Shown in pieces: positions 17,758 through 26,217 of a stretch of DNA of 64,000 nucleotides (the first letter of the stretch is position 1; each line of letters begins with the position of its first letter). The notes under the pieces were generated by a model. That model was not told where the DNA came from, made no database searches, and worked only from the letters and a program-made list of their open reading frames with translations. Made by a program: the position numbers and the translations under genes. The stretch lies in IMG/VR virus record IMGVR_UViG_3300036851_000218, positions 17,402 to 81,401 of that record. The stretch is one strand, 5' to 3'. This stretch comes from a virus.

Positions 17758-18257
17758 TGGAACGTATTATTTTAGACGCGCTTCCAAATTTAATAGTAGT
17801 GACATTGTTCCTTCTTATCTCAGTATTAATTATTAAAGGCGTTCATTGGTGGGTATTTCAGCGTACTCTGAAAGAGAAATTCACTCCTACTAAGCAAGTC
17901 AACTTAGATGACCCCAACATAAAAGCCAAAGAAGTATATGGTATGGCTTGGCGACTTGCATGGCAGGACGCGTATGAAGATGATTTCCTAAAGATTGAAA
18001 AAGACGGGGACGATATAACAATTTACCTTAAGGACGGAGAGAAGCGAATAACTGTTCTCAAAACTAATGGTGTGTCTAATATATACAATAATTCAATCGA
18101 ACTGTCCGATCAAGAATTAGTTGAGTTTCATCCAGGGCTTTGGGTAGAACACTTAGTAGAAACTTTTTTAGATTACCATAAAGCCCAGGAAGAAGAAAGA
18201 CGCGCAGCGAAAGCACGGCGCTTTGCCAAGGTCAACGACGCGCATATATTCGATTAA
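17757..18257 (+). CDS. Membrane-anchored hypothetical protein, paralogue 2
   Basis: 166 residues, coupled to paralogue 1 by TAATG. N-terminal helix at about 10-30, then a soluble domain, then a charged EEERRAAKARR helix. The layout and the HPGLWVEH block match the previous gene. A membrane-tethered complex at the cell surface is possible, but the role is unknown. Confidence 0.65.
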   Translation: MERIILDALPNLIVVTLFLLISVLIIKGVHWWVFQRTLKEKFTPTKQVNLDDPNIKAKEVYGMAWRLAWQDAYEDDFLKIEKDGDDITIYLKDGEKRITVLKTNGVSNIYNNSIELSDQELVEFHPGLWVEHLVETFLDYHKAQEEERRAAKARRFAKVNDAHIFD

Positions 18258-18265
18258 ACAATGTC

Positions 18266-18294
18266 TTGACAATTCCCTTACGCTGTGCTATAAT
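18266..18294 (+). promoter_or_regulatory. Perfect consensus sigma-70 promoter
   Basis: TTGACA at 18266-18271 and TATAAT at 18289-18294 are both exact, with a 17-base spacer. It drives the two genes 18325-19354, which end at a strong terminator at 19388. This should be a highly transcribed two-gene unit. Confidence 0.85.
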
Positions 18295-18324
18295 ATGTTC
18301 ATATAAATTGTCTAAGGAGACGAA

Positions 18325-18840
18325 ATGGTTAGCGAAAACAACGGAAATATTTTCGACCAACTCGGTCAACGTGGTCTGTCAGCCTTTCTGACAGGTTTTA
18401 TTCTGGTAGTATTGTATCTGATCGCGGCTGCAACAGGCCGTAACCCGCTGGAACTTCCAGTAGCCGAAGACGGCGTGACCGTCATCACCCCTGAGTTTAT
18501 CCTCAGTATGCTCGGCCCTGCCGTAATGCTGGTCTACACGCTGGCGAAACTCTTTAAGAGTATTACCACCCGTGTTGCCCTGCAAGCCCTGGCATCGGCT
18601 CAAGCGATTGATCCAGGCAACGTTATCGCACTGCTGAAAATCCGTGAATTCTGGATTACGGTTGTGACGACTGTGTTTGCTGGACTGATGATGTTCAACC
18701 TGCGCTTTTGGGAAGAAGGTCAAGAAGCCACCGTCATTGACGTTATTGTAAATATGATTATGGCATTCATGGCTACCCTGCAAAGCAGCTACTCACAGCG
18801 TCCCGCCGGAGCGACTATCCAGATTGTCGAAGCTGATTAG
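18325..18840 (+). CDS. Four-helix membrane protein
   Basis: 171 residues behind AAGGAGA. Four hydrophobic segments are visible near 17-37, 54-73, 110-128 and 137-158. The soluble part between helices 2 and 3 is helical (VALQALASAQAIDPGNVIALL). Codon use is richer in C-ending codons than the neighbours, as in the capsid gene. A holin or other membrane-remodelling role is possible given strong expression, but no holin family is recognised and it lies far from the lysin. Confidence 0.6.
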   Translation: MVSENNGNIFDQLGQRGLSAFLTGFILVVLYLIAAATGRNPLELPVAEDGVTVITPEFILSMLGPAVMLVYTLAKLFKSITTRVALQALASAQAIDPGNVIALLKIREFWITVVTTVFAGLMMFNLRFWEEGQEATVIDVIVNMIMAFMATLQSSYSQRPAGATIQIVEAD

Positions 18841-18886
18841 TTACTAACAAGTGTTTTACTACTTGATAAGATTATAGGAGAATAAA

Positions 18887-19354
18887 ATGGGAGTTTTAAA
18901 AACGATTCGTGTAACCCCTACCATTACTGCTGGCGCTTACAGCGCGGCGGATGCGGTAGGACAGAGGATGTCCGTGACCCTGCCTTTCGGCGCTCTTGGG
19001 AAATCGGGCTACCTCCGTGCTTTGACGGTCTTCGATAAGGGTAACGTTAAGGCCAATTTGCTTCTGCACCTATTCCGCGACACCTTCACAGGTGCAGTGG
19101 ACAACGCAGCGTTCGCTGCAACCGACGCAGAAGTAGTGGCTAAAGGTGTCGGCATTGTGGACATTGCCGTTGCCGATTACAAGTCGAATGGTACGGTGTA
19201 CGCAGTTGCAACCAAAGCCAATCTTGACATCCCGATCACTTTCCCGCGTAGCAAGTCCACCCTGTACATTCAGTTGCAAGCAGTTGCGACCCCGACCTAC
19301 ATTTCAACGTCTGACTTGACCCTGCTGTTCGCTTTCGAAACAGCAAACGACTAA
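18887..19354 (+). CDS. Probable virion-associated protein
   Basis: 155 residues behind a TAGGAG site. It is beta-rich, with the segments TITAGAYSAADAVG and LLHLFRDTFTGAVDNAAF. I recall similar sequences among phage proteins of unknown or structural class, but cannot name a family. Its promoter is shared with the membrane protein upstream, and codon use resembles the major capsid and tail genes, so abundant product is likely. It is the only probable structural gene on the + strand. Confidence 0.5.
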   Translation: MGVLKTIRVTPTITAGAYSAADAVGQRMSVTLPFGALGKSGYLRALTVFDKGNVKANLLLHLFRDTFTGAVDNAAFAATDAEVVAKGVGIVDIAVADYKSNGTVYAVATKANLDIPITFPRSKSTLYIQLQAVATPTYISTSDLTLLFAFETAND

Positions 19355-19387
19355 TTGTAAACACACTTGTTGGTAAAGCAGTAAAAG

Positions 19388-19415
19388 AAAAGCCACTCAA
19401 TTGAGTGGCTTTTTT
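19388..19415. terminator. Bidirectional terminator between converging blocks
   Basis: A 26-base perfect palindrome with stem AAAAGCCACTCAA and its complement, and T runs on both strands, lies between the stop at 19354 (+) and the stop at 19421 (-). It ends the + strand replication block and the - strand structural block. Confidence 0.9.
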
Positions 19416-19420
19416 GTTGC

Positions 19421-20293
19421 CTATTTCAACCCATACAAAGTCATTTGTGAACCCCGTCGCCAATTCGTCGTAGATACCCAACTAATTTGTGTGACTGGAT
19501 GAAAAGTGGCTGCAATACACGCTGCCCAGGCTTGGGACAAATTACGGTTGGCTGTCGTGATTGGGGCTGTACCAATAAAACCTAACTTCCGAGTGTATGG
19601 CATAACACCCGCGTATTTATCGACATCGGCTAATGCATAATTAGGGATAAGACCGTACCCCAACATAGATGAACTAACTTGAAACGTTGTTCCTGCCGCT
19701 GGCGTTATAGCTTCATCTATTAAGGATGATTGTCCAGTAACGCCCGTACCTACAACTGCGGCTGCATCGTAGTTGATACGCCCAACATGGTAATTTGCAG
19801 TCGATACGCCATTTAATCGAAGTCCAGCGGCTACCGACACAGCCGCATCCACTAATCTGGCGGAGAAGGTAAAGAACAGATGTTTGTATGTTTGATCGAT
19901 TCCTGAAATCGATAAAGTAGTGCCACCATCGGCCTCCGCATTGAGAACGCTGTCTAAATACACCCAATCAAGTGATCTATCTTTTTCATAGTATGATATA
20001 GGAGTCCCCGTTGACACCCCATCTGCCACATCATCAACGGGCAAAAATACATTCTCTATCGCTTCTGTGTCGGGGTCGAACCAGTAAAAAGTTGATCCAA
20101 CTGACGGAGCATTGGTTGATCCAGTCTGTTCCTCCCAGGCCGCAATCAGTTCAGCAGGCGTAGGCTCAGTGGATTGATACAGTACAATTGCCTGCGTTGA
20201 CTCATCAATCGGTTGTAATACAGCTAGCAGATTTGAAATATACTCACATTGTTCTGAGTATGTTGATTCCCACGTTTGCGTTAAACAAGCCAT
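19421..20293 (-). CDS. Tail fibre-like protein, array member 5
   Basis: 290 residues, last gene of the late block. Residues 1-100 are the shared fibre module: STEPTPAELIAAWEEQTG, then the aromatic FYWFDPDTEAIENVF in place of the LLWYDT...GG of its sisters. The rest has a beta-rich domain (IDQTYKHLFFTFSARL, then LRLNGVSTANYH) of a kind seen in tail tip proteins of many siphoviruses. The end SQMTLYGLK resembles the end of the neighbouring fibre (SKISWYGF). It probably sits at the tail tip and contacts the host surface. Receptor specificity cannot be read. Confidence 0.65.
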   Translation of the reverse strand: MACLTQTWESTYSEQCEYISNLLAVLQPIDESTQAIVLYQSTEPTPAELIAAWEEQTGSTNAPSVGSTFYWFDPDTEAIENVFLPVDDVADGVSTGTPISYYEKDRSLDWVYLDSVLNAEADGGTTLSISGIDQTYKHLFFTFSARLVDAAVSVAAGLRLNGVSTANYHVGRINYDAAAVVGTGVTGQSSLIDEAITPAAGTTFQVSSSMLGYGLIPNYALADVDKYAGVMPYTRKLGFIGTAPITTANRNLSQAWAACIAATFHPVTQISWVSTTNWRRGSQMTLYGLK

Positions 20294-22026
20294 TATTCTT
20301 TATCCCATCTAGGTGTACCTGGAAACCCATACCAGCTAATTTTAGAACCGCTAACAAAGTTACCGAGCGCCCCTGCCAATGTCAATTCAATTTGGTTGAT
20401 TGGATCAAGGCTGTTACGTACACCAACACCACTGATCGTATTGTAGTTGGTTGAAGTAGCCACCGTACCGGCTACCGCCGCACCTTCGAAAATTGCTTGC
20501 TTCACATTGTCGTTGGATTGAATGGCGGGTATCCAAATCATATAATTACAAGTAGATTGTCCAGCTAATTGGTTGCCAGGAAAAGGAATAATGATTCCGC
20601 CGGATGTACCAGGGGCTATTTCATTTCGAGTTAAGCCAGCACCAGCAGCACGGAAATACAGTGTATGGTAATTTGCAGCCGCGCTGTCGCCATTAAACTT
20701 TAAGAAGGCTTGATTTAAAACAGCGGAAGTTGCGCCAACGGCCTCTACAATAATCAGAATATGTTCTATATCTGAGGGGATTGCCAGACCCGATAAAGAC
20801 ACACCTGCGGTTGTACCTGTCAAGTCATCTTGTTGTAACAGTCGGACATTCCCCGCTGGATCAACATACTGACTAACTTGGTAGACCTTTCCAGTGCTTT
20901 CAAAACCATCAGGAGCGACTGATCGCATAGTGATCGGTCCTGACAATGATGACACTACAACCGTTCCAGTCGAATCAACACTTACATTTTGTGCCTCAGT
21001 TGCGCTGCCGCCTATTCTATTAATCCAAGTACGCGCTGCTTCACTTGAATCATTAGGTACAAGGTAGCTATCTACTGCCTCATACCATACACCTTCATCT
21101 GAACCGTCGGGACGAATTCTGTAATTAGAGAAATAAATCCACTCCCCATCAGGACTCCATGTAGGTCCATGAATACCAGTATTAATTCCAGTTACCGTAC
21201 TCAAAGGAGTTTGATTTGCTCCGTTCGAATCCATAATGTAGATAGTACGATTAACTCCTGTACCCGATAGATAACAAATTTTCGTACCATCAGGAGACAA
21301 CTGCGGTAGACGAGAGGTAGCTCCACCACCTGTAGTCGTCAACCGCGTTCTGCCAGTCCCATCATCATTCATGATGGCAATTTCAAAAGTTACACCGTAT
21401 TCATTTGTCTCATATACTATTCGAGTTCCGCGCCAATGGGGAAAGCTGTCATTAAAAGCATCGTTGGTTAGACGAACAACACCTGTACCATCGACGTTCA
21501 TTTTAGCCAATTCATTTCCGCCGAACTCGCTGGTATTGAACACAATCATTGTACCTGCATCATTCCATGCAGGCTCTTTTCGTATGCCCGTAGAAGGTGT
21601 TAAAGCGGTTTCTTCATTAGCCATCATGTCGGTGACAACAAGTGTGTCGAGTGAGCCCGTCAACAACCGTTGGAAAACAACTTTACGGGTTGTCCAATTC
21701 CAATCGGGATCAGCATCAGTGTATCCGAATACCATCACGTTGGATGCTTGATCTTCAACTGTTCGGAAAACTCCACCAATCTGTAGCCGATCCGTGTCGT
21801 ACCACAAAAACTCTACGGATGTGGGGATAGGCAGGACGTTGCCAACCGCTGCTGCCAGCCACGCCGTTTCAAAATCGTCTTGAACAGGTACAGACGATTG
21901 ACGTAAAGTAATTGGATTTGCCCCACATAACTCATTTATGACAACCTGTAATGCGTCAAAAAAGGCTTCTTGGTCAACAGGAGTTTCACTGTAGTCACAA
22001 ATATCAGGTAGATCACTAAATGCCAT
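20293..22026 (-). CDS. Tail fibre-like protein with TolB-type beta-propeller
   Basis: 577 residues. The shared module occupies about 1-95 (LRQSSVPVQDDFETAW, then FLWYDTDRLQIGGVF). Residues 140-375 hold PD40/TolB-like propeller blades, each with patterns such as WNDAGTMIVF, LSPDGTKICYL and WSPDGEWIYFS. The C-terminal 190 residues repeat the jelly-roll-like domain of the last fibre gene (IEHILIIVEAV, FNGDSAAANYH). Propellers of this type bind proteins or sugars, so it is a strong candidate for a receptor-binding or surface-adhesion protein. The junctions to both neighbours are one-base overlaps. Confidence 0.75.
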   Translation of the reverse strand: MAFSDLPDICDYSETPVDQEAFFDALQVVINELCGANPITLRQSSVPVQDDFETAWLAAAVGNVLPIPTSVEFLWYDTDRLQIGGVFRTVEDQASNVMVFGYTDADPDWNWTTRKVVFQRLLTGSLDTLVVTDMMANEETALTPSTGIRKEPAWNDAGTMIVFNTSEFGGNELAKMNVDGTGVVRLTNDAFNDSFPHWRGTRIVYETNEYGVTFEIAIMNDDGTGRTRLTTTGGGATSRLPQLSPDGTKICYLSGTGVNRTIYIMDSNGANQTPLSTVTGINTGIHGPTWSPDGEWIYFSNYRIRPDGSDEGVWYEAVDSYLVPNDSSEAARTWINRIGGSATEAQNVSVDSTGTVVVSSLSGPITMRSVAPDGFESTGKVYQVSQYVDPAGNVRLLQQDDLTGTTAGVSLSGLAIPSDIEHILIIVEAVGATSAVLNQAFLKFNGDSAAANYHTLYFRAAGAGLTRNEIAPGTSGGIIIPFPGNQLAGQSTCNYMIWIPAIQSNDNVKQAIFEGAAVAGTVATSTNYNTISGVGVRNSLDPINQIELTLAGALGNFVSGSKISWYGFPGTPRWDKE

Positions 22027-23036
22027 TATACCAACTCCCCTGTCAACCCTTTAAATAAACCATATACCCACACCGCGCTGTCTAAATTATAACCGCCTGA
22101 ATCTCTACCAACACGAGGCATATCTTCGCGCATAGGGTACTCATCCGATTTCTGACTAGCCGCTTGTTGTAGAAACAGGTTGTTAGCAGCGAAGGTTGCA
22201 CCGAGCGACGATCCAATATGTAATCCACCAGGGGCAAGTGACACATCCGTAGGCGTATGGACACCACCACTGGTTGTAGTTGCCAATCCATAGCGGTGTA
22301 AAAAGATAACACCTTCACTAAATGCACCCGAATATGCAGATGATAAAGTAATATTAGTAGCAATAGCAGATTTCTCAGTGTCGTCATTGACACCCAAATT
22401 GGTAGCGGCATTTGTGACTTCAACATAAAAAGCCTTTTGAGCCGCAATAGAATAGTCTTCTTGCCAATCGTCGATGGGGGCAGTAGATCGAAAGAACAGG
22501 GTTAGATCGCCTGCACTTGTATCAAGCACTCTGATTTTATACATAATCATAAATGATTGTAAACCGAGTTGCGCCCATCGGTATAATTGATTCTTATTAA
22601 ATATTAATGCGACAAAGTTCTTTGATAGATCAACTGGAACAATAGAAATGCTTTCACCGGATAGAGGATGAGTATGGAGATTGGCCTTCCCCAATAATCG
22701 AATTGAAGGACGATCCCAATCGGTATCCAAATACGGGTACACTGTACCACTGGATGCCTGACCCGCTACTAAGTCATTAGTGGTGACAAAGGATTTTGCA
22801 TCCCCCTTAGACCAATCCACCCATATTAACTTTGTGCCAACGGGTATGGGCAATCCCAATCCAGTTTGAGATACGAAAGCCGTCTCCCATTCGCTTTGAG
22901 TCGGTTCAAGTATTTGTCGCAGGAACACCGCTTGTTTCCTGGCCTGTATATTTTGTACACGTTCGAGTAACAGTTTTGCAAATGATCTTTGTTCGATATA
23001 ATTTATAGGCCACTGAGTATCGTATATATCTGCCAT
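22026..23036 (-). CDS. Tail fibre-like protein, array member 3
   Basis: 336 residues from the ATG at 23036, which overlaps the upstream stop (TAATG). A longer in-frame start upstream lies inside the neighbour and is rejected. The shared module is present (LRQILEPTQSEWETAF, LPIPVGTKLIWVDW). The C-terminal domain is beta-rich and has no recognised family. Its end (AVWVYGLFKG) has the aromatic-Tyr-Gly pattern seen at the ends of the sister genes. Confidence 0.65.
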   Translation of the reverse strand: MADIYDTQWPINYIEQRSFAKLLLERVQNIQARKQAVFLRQILEPTQSEWETAFVSQTGLGLPIPVGTKLIWVDWSKGDAKSFVTTNDLVAGQASSGTVYPYLDTDWDRPSIRLLGKANLHTHPLSGESISIVPVDLSKNFVALIFNKNQLYRWAQLGLQSFMIMYKIRVLDTSAGDLTLFFRSTAPIDDWQEDYSIAAQKAFYVEVTNAATNLGVNDDTEKSAIATNITLSSAYSGAFSEGVIFLHRYGLATTTSGGVHTPTDVSLAPGGLHIGSSLGATFAANNLFLQQAASQKSDEYPMREDMPRVGRDSGGYNLDSAVWVYGLFKGLTGELV

Positions 23037-23797
23037 TATTGCACCATTGCTCGAATTGCGAAAGAAGTGACATTGTTCGCCCCGCCCCAAGCTAAGGTGG
23101 GGGCAGTTCCAGGCGCACCAGCAACTCCGAGTAAAGGTTTAACGGTATGAATACCGGCTGGCATATCTTCCAGAACATAGGATACGCTCTGTAAATTTGT
23201 GATAGGTAGGTTTTCAACCAACCCACCATTGGGGGGAACAGCTTGATACTGACTTCCTAGTTTTACGCCATCTAACATAAAGTCAACACCTGACGCAACA
23301 TTGGTGGTCGTCATAACAAAATTAAAATCTATAAACAGGGTGCAAATCACATCAGTAGTGAAGGTAATCTCAGGCAAGAACGCACCATTGCCCATCAAAC
23401 TAGCTGAGGACGAACGTGCTGTGGCATCATACTCAACATCCGATACAAGGATTGTACCAGGGACATACTCAGCAGTTCGAGACTCAACGGTTGCACTACC
23501 TGTAATCGTTCCGTACTGCCCACCTAATTGACTGTTAGTTGTGTCATACCACAACAGGGTAGCACTAGCAGGTATAGGAAGTGCGAATCCCGTCTGGACA
23601 GTGTAAGCTGCCTCCCATTGACCTTGCGTGGGTTCAGTCGCCTGAGATAGTATGACAACGGAACTCAAGTTCGCCTCAACATACTCGCGCAGTTCATTTA
23701 ATTTGTCCTGCATGGTTTGAATGAATATTTGTTGGTCGAAACAATCGTCAGGCCAAACACCTAAGTCAGTGAAATCAAGAATTGAACATGAAGCCAT
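23036..23797 (-). CDS. Tail fibre-like protein, array member 2
   Basis: 253 residues. The shared module is clear: LSQATEPTQGQWEAAYTVQT and LLWYDTTNSQLGGQYG. The C-terminal part is a compact beta-sandwich-like domain with MLDGVKLGSQYQ. It has no enzymatic motif. It starts one base into the stop of the gene before it, so the five genes are translated as a coupled chain. Confidence 0.65.
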   Translation of the reverse strand: MASCSILDFTDLGVWPDDCFDQQIFIQTMQDKLNELREYVEANLSSVVILSQATEPTQGQWEAAYTVQTGFALPIPASATLLWYDTTNSQLGGQYGTITGSATVESRTAEYVPGTILVSDVEYDATARSSSASLMGNGAFLPEITFTTDVICTLFIDFNFVMTTTNVASGVDFMLDGVKLGSQYQAVPPNGGLVENLPITNLQSVSYVLEDMPAGIHTVKPLLGVAGAPGTAPTLAWGGANNVTSFAIRAMVQ

Positions 23798-24618
23798 TAT
23801 TGTGCTACCTCTAAAGTATAAAAGCCATAAACTAGGCTAGTGAAATGGGAAGGTCTTAATCCAGCAGAAGCGGACAGAGACGCTTGATAATTTAAACCGC
23901 GTACACCCCCACCTGCACCGCCAGGAGAGAACATGCTAACTCTAAGCTGTAGTGTTGATGGGCCTGTCAAAGTTACGGGATGCGTGTGCCGGATGTACTG
24001 AGGTATCCAGTTGGTGGCAAATGTCCCACCTGAAAATTCTCCGTAGCCGTCGGTATTTGCGGCTGTACCAAATTGAGTGTGATGATAATTCTGAGTAACT
24101 ACGCTGCCTAAGACTGAGTACGACCAACGAATGGCGGCTGCGCTATAAAAAGATAAATAGAACCTTAGTCGGGAAGGGATGCTATCTAATAGAGTTCCAT
24201 TTGAAGGGATGAAAGTTGCAATTGTGTCAGCAAAGTTTGAACCAAGCGCCGTGTTTTCATTAGTGATTGCTAAAAAAGGTACTATTGAGTATATTGTTCC
24301 AGGCTGACGAGTGTAAGTGACGGGTACAACCACTCCACTGATAACTGTAAAGCTACCACCAAACCTAGCATTGCTAGTATCGTACCACAACAAACTTGCT
24401 CCGTCTGTAATAGGTAATGTCTTACCTTGACGCAACCACTCCGATTCCCAAAACCCTTGACCTGGAATTGATGGGCTGTAGATTATAATTTGTGGACGGA
24501 TGTTGTCATTAATATCTGTTTGTAAATCAGATATAACTTCCAGATTGTCCGCCATTAACTCCGGTTGTTCATCACAATCGCATGACCAATCTAATACAAT
24601 GGGTGTTTCAATTGCCAT
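23797..24618 (-). CDS. Tail fibre-like protein, array member 1
   Basis: 273 residues, closest of the five to the hub. It shares the module (YSPSIPGQGFWESEWLRQG, then LLWYDTSNARFGGSF) and has a DWSCDCDEQ start with two close cysteines. The C-terminal domain contains a His-rich strand (QNYHHTQFGT) and ends SLVYGFYTLEVAQ. It is probably attached to the tail tip through the shared module. Confidence 0.65.
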   Translation of the reverse strand: MAIETPIVLDWSCDCDEQPELMADNLEVISDLQTDINDNIRPQIIIYSPSIPGQGFWESEWLRQGKTLPITDGASLLWYDTSNARFGGSFTVISGVVVPVTYTRQPGTIYSIVPFLAITNENTALGSNFADTIATFIPSNGTLLDSIPSRLRFYLSFYSAAAIRWSYSVLGSVVTQNYHHTQFGTAANTDGYGEFSGGTFATNWIPQYIRHTHPVTLTGPSTLQLRVSMFSPGGAGGGVRGLNYQASLSASAGLRPSHFTSLVYGFYTLEVAQ

Positions 24619-24621
24619 ATT

Positions 24622-26217
24622 TTATATCCACACAATATGGGTAGTCAAGGTTGCACTATAGGCATTGACCCACCCTACGTTTTTTAAGCCGATTTTCATA
24701 ACTGCATCCCCGCCAAAGACAGGATCACTAACTATCTCAGCAATAACTGTCCCGTCAGGTGATGTTCCGTAGGATGCCCCCACTAAATAAACATTAGTTG
24801 CACCCACTGGCGCAGCAGGAAGGTCTATCGTTACTTGCCGAGCCGTTAAACCATTGCTGAGTTCGTCGTCCGCACCCCCACCCGACACATTCGTAACAAT
24901 TGTAGCAAATACAGGTGTAAATGCAGGGGCATAAACCGCACCTGCGGGTGGAGATTCTCGTTTTGTTTCGTCGTACACACTAACAAACAAATCTTCTTGT
25001 TCTACTAAGGTCGCTCCATCTATTAGATCAAATTCCCAAACAGTTTTATCACCTGAAAAGTCAACCGATAAAGCCGTAACTCGAATATCATCATCTATAG
25101 AAGACTCAACAAATTCTACTTCGTCGGTAAACGGATCAATAATTGGTTGGCGATAAGTTGCATGAACGAATACGGTGTCTCCGACATCAACATATAGATT
25201 ATCCCCAATTGCAGACACCGACACTTCTCGAACATTACTAGAATGGTCTTGAAGGAAAGCCACACCCCGCTGGTACAAAGATAGGGCAGCAGCATTGATA
25301 GCTGCTAAAGTTGCATTCCCCGATTCTTTGGGGGGTGTATATTGCGTGTAACGTTCAACAGATTGAGAACCCTCTAAAGCTGACACCGAGTTATTATGGA
25401 TATAATATACATAATTGGCTATTTCGGTAACGATGGGGAAATCAGGATCAGCCGACAATGCGGGGTTCGCCACCAGTGAATCCCTCAAAGTGATAGCGCG
25501 GGTTACGCCCAAGTTGTCTTGGACATCTCCACCAATAACTTCAACTGCATTAATAATATCCGTCAAAGTAACACTTTGGTTTATATCAATGATAGCTCCG
25601 TCGCTCTCTAAGAACTCTTGTACTAACTCCCCATCCGGCGGACGGTGAAGTTCGATACCACTCAGTTCTGAAAATGAGCCAACATCGATAGAATGTTTAC
25701 CTGCAACAAAGCCCCCATAACGGAAGAATACACCTGGGATGCCCTCTATTAAAGTTACAATCTGAGGGAGAAGTCGCTTTTCGGAACGTAGGTCAATCGT
25801 CGTAACTTGAGTAGGATTTTCCAGGGTGTTTATTTTATTTAAACGCCATCCAGCCCGTCGTAACAATTCGCCCAAAATAAGCAGAAGTTCCTTACTCTCG
25901 TAGTAGGCTTGGCTGTAAGCCCTGACAGAGTATAGGTCATCCAATCGACCTCTTCCTTGCAAACTCAAAACCAATTCGTTCTTACTCCATTTTTCTGAAA
26001 ACTGTTGTAAGACTCCTTCAATCAGCAATTCATTATTGTAATAAATTTCAACATTATTGCCTTCGGCTACGCCTTGAACAGCAAGAACATTTTTAGGAAA
26101 CGACCCACTCCACGATGAACTTTGATTTAAAGTCCACTTTATATTAGCCGACAAAGCGGGAGTGTCGGCTATTACGGTGTCTGTATCAACATCTATAAAT
26201 CTAAATCTAACACTCAT
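24622..26217 (-). CDS. Tail hub / tail-associated baseplate protein
   Basis: 531 residues, directly after the probable distal tail gene. The order tape measure, distal tail, hub, fibres is standard for siphoviruses. The N-terminal 200 residues have alternating strands typical of gpD/gp27-like hub domains (ELVLSLQGRGRLDDLYSVRAY), and the middle has NAVEVIGGDVQDNLG. No peptidoglycan hydrolase motif is seen. The C-terminal 100 residues look like an added beta-rich domain. The assignment rests on position and fold impression. Confidence 0.6.
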   Translation of the reverse strand: MSVRFRFIDVDTDTVIADTPALSANIKWTLNQSSSWSGSFPKNVLAVQGVAEGNNVEIYYNNELLIEGVLQQFSEKWSKNELVLSLQGRGRLDDLYSVRAYSQAYYESKELLLILGELLRRAGWRLNKINTLENPTQVTTIDLRSEKRLLPQIVTLIEGIPGVFFRYGGFVAGKHSIDVGSFSELSGIELHRPPDGELVQEFLESDGAIIDINQSVTLTDIINAVEVIGGDVQDNLGVTRAITLRDSLVANPALSADPDFPIVTEIANYVYYIHNNSVSALEGSQSVERYTQYTPPKESGNATLAAINAAALSLYQRGVAFLQDHSSNVREVSVSAIGDNLYVDVGDTVFVHATYRQPIIDPFTDEVEFVESSIDDDIRVTALSVDFSGDKTVWEFDLIDGATLVEQEDLFVSVYDETKRESPPAGAVYAPAFTPVFATIVTNVSGGGADDELSNGLTARQVTIDLPAAPVGATNVYLVGASYGTSPDGTVIAEIVSDPVFGGDAVMKIGLKNVGWVNAYSATLTTHIVWI

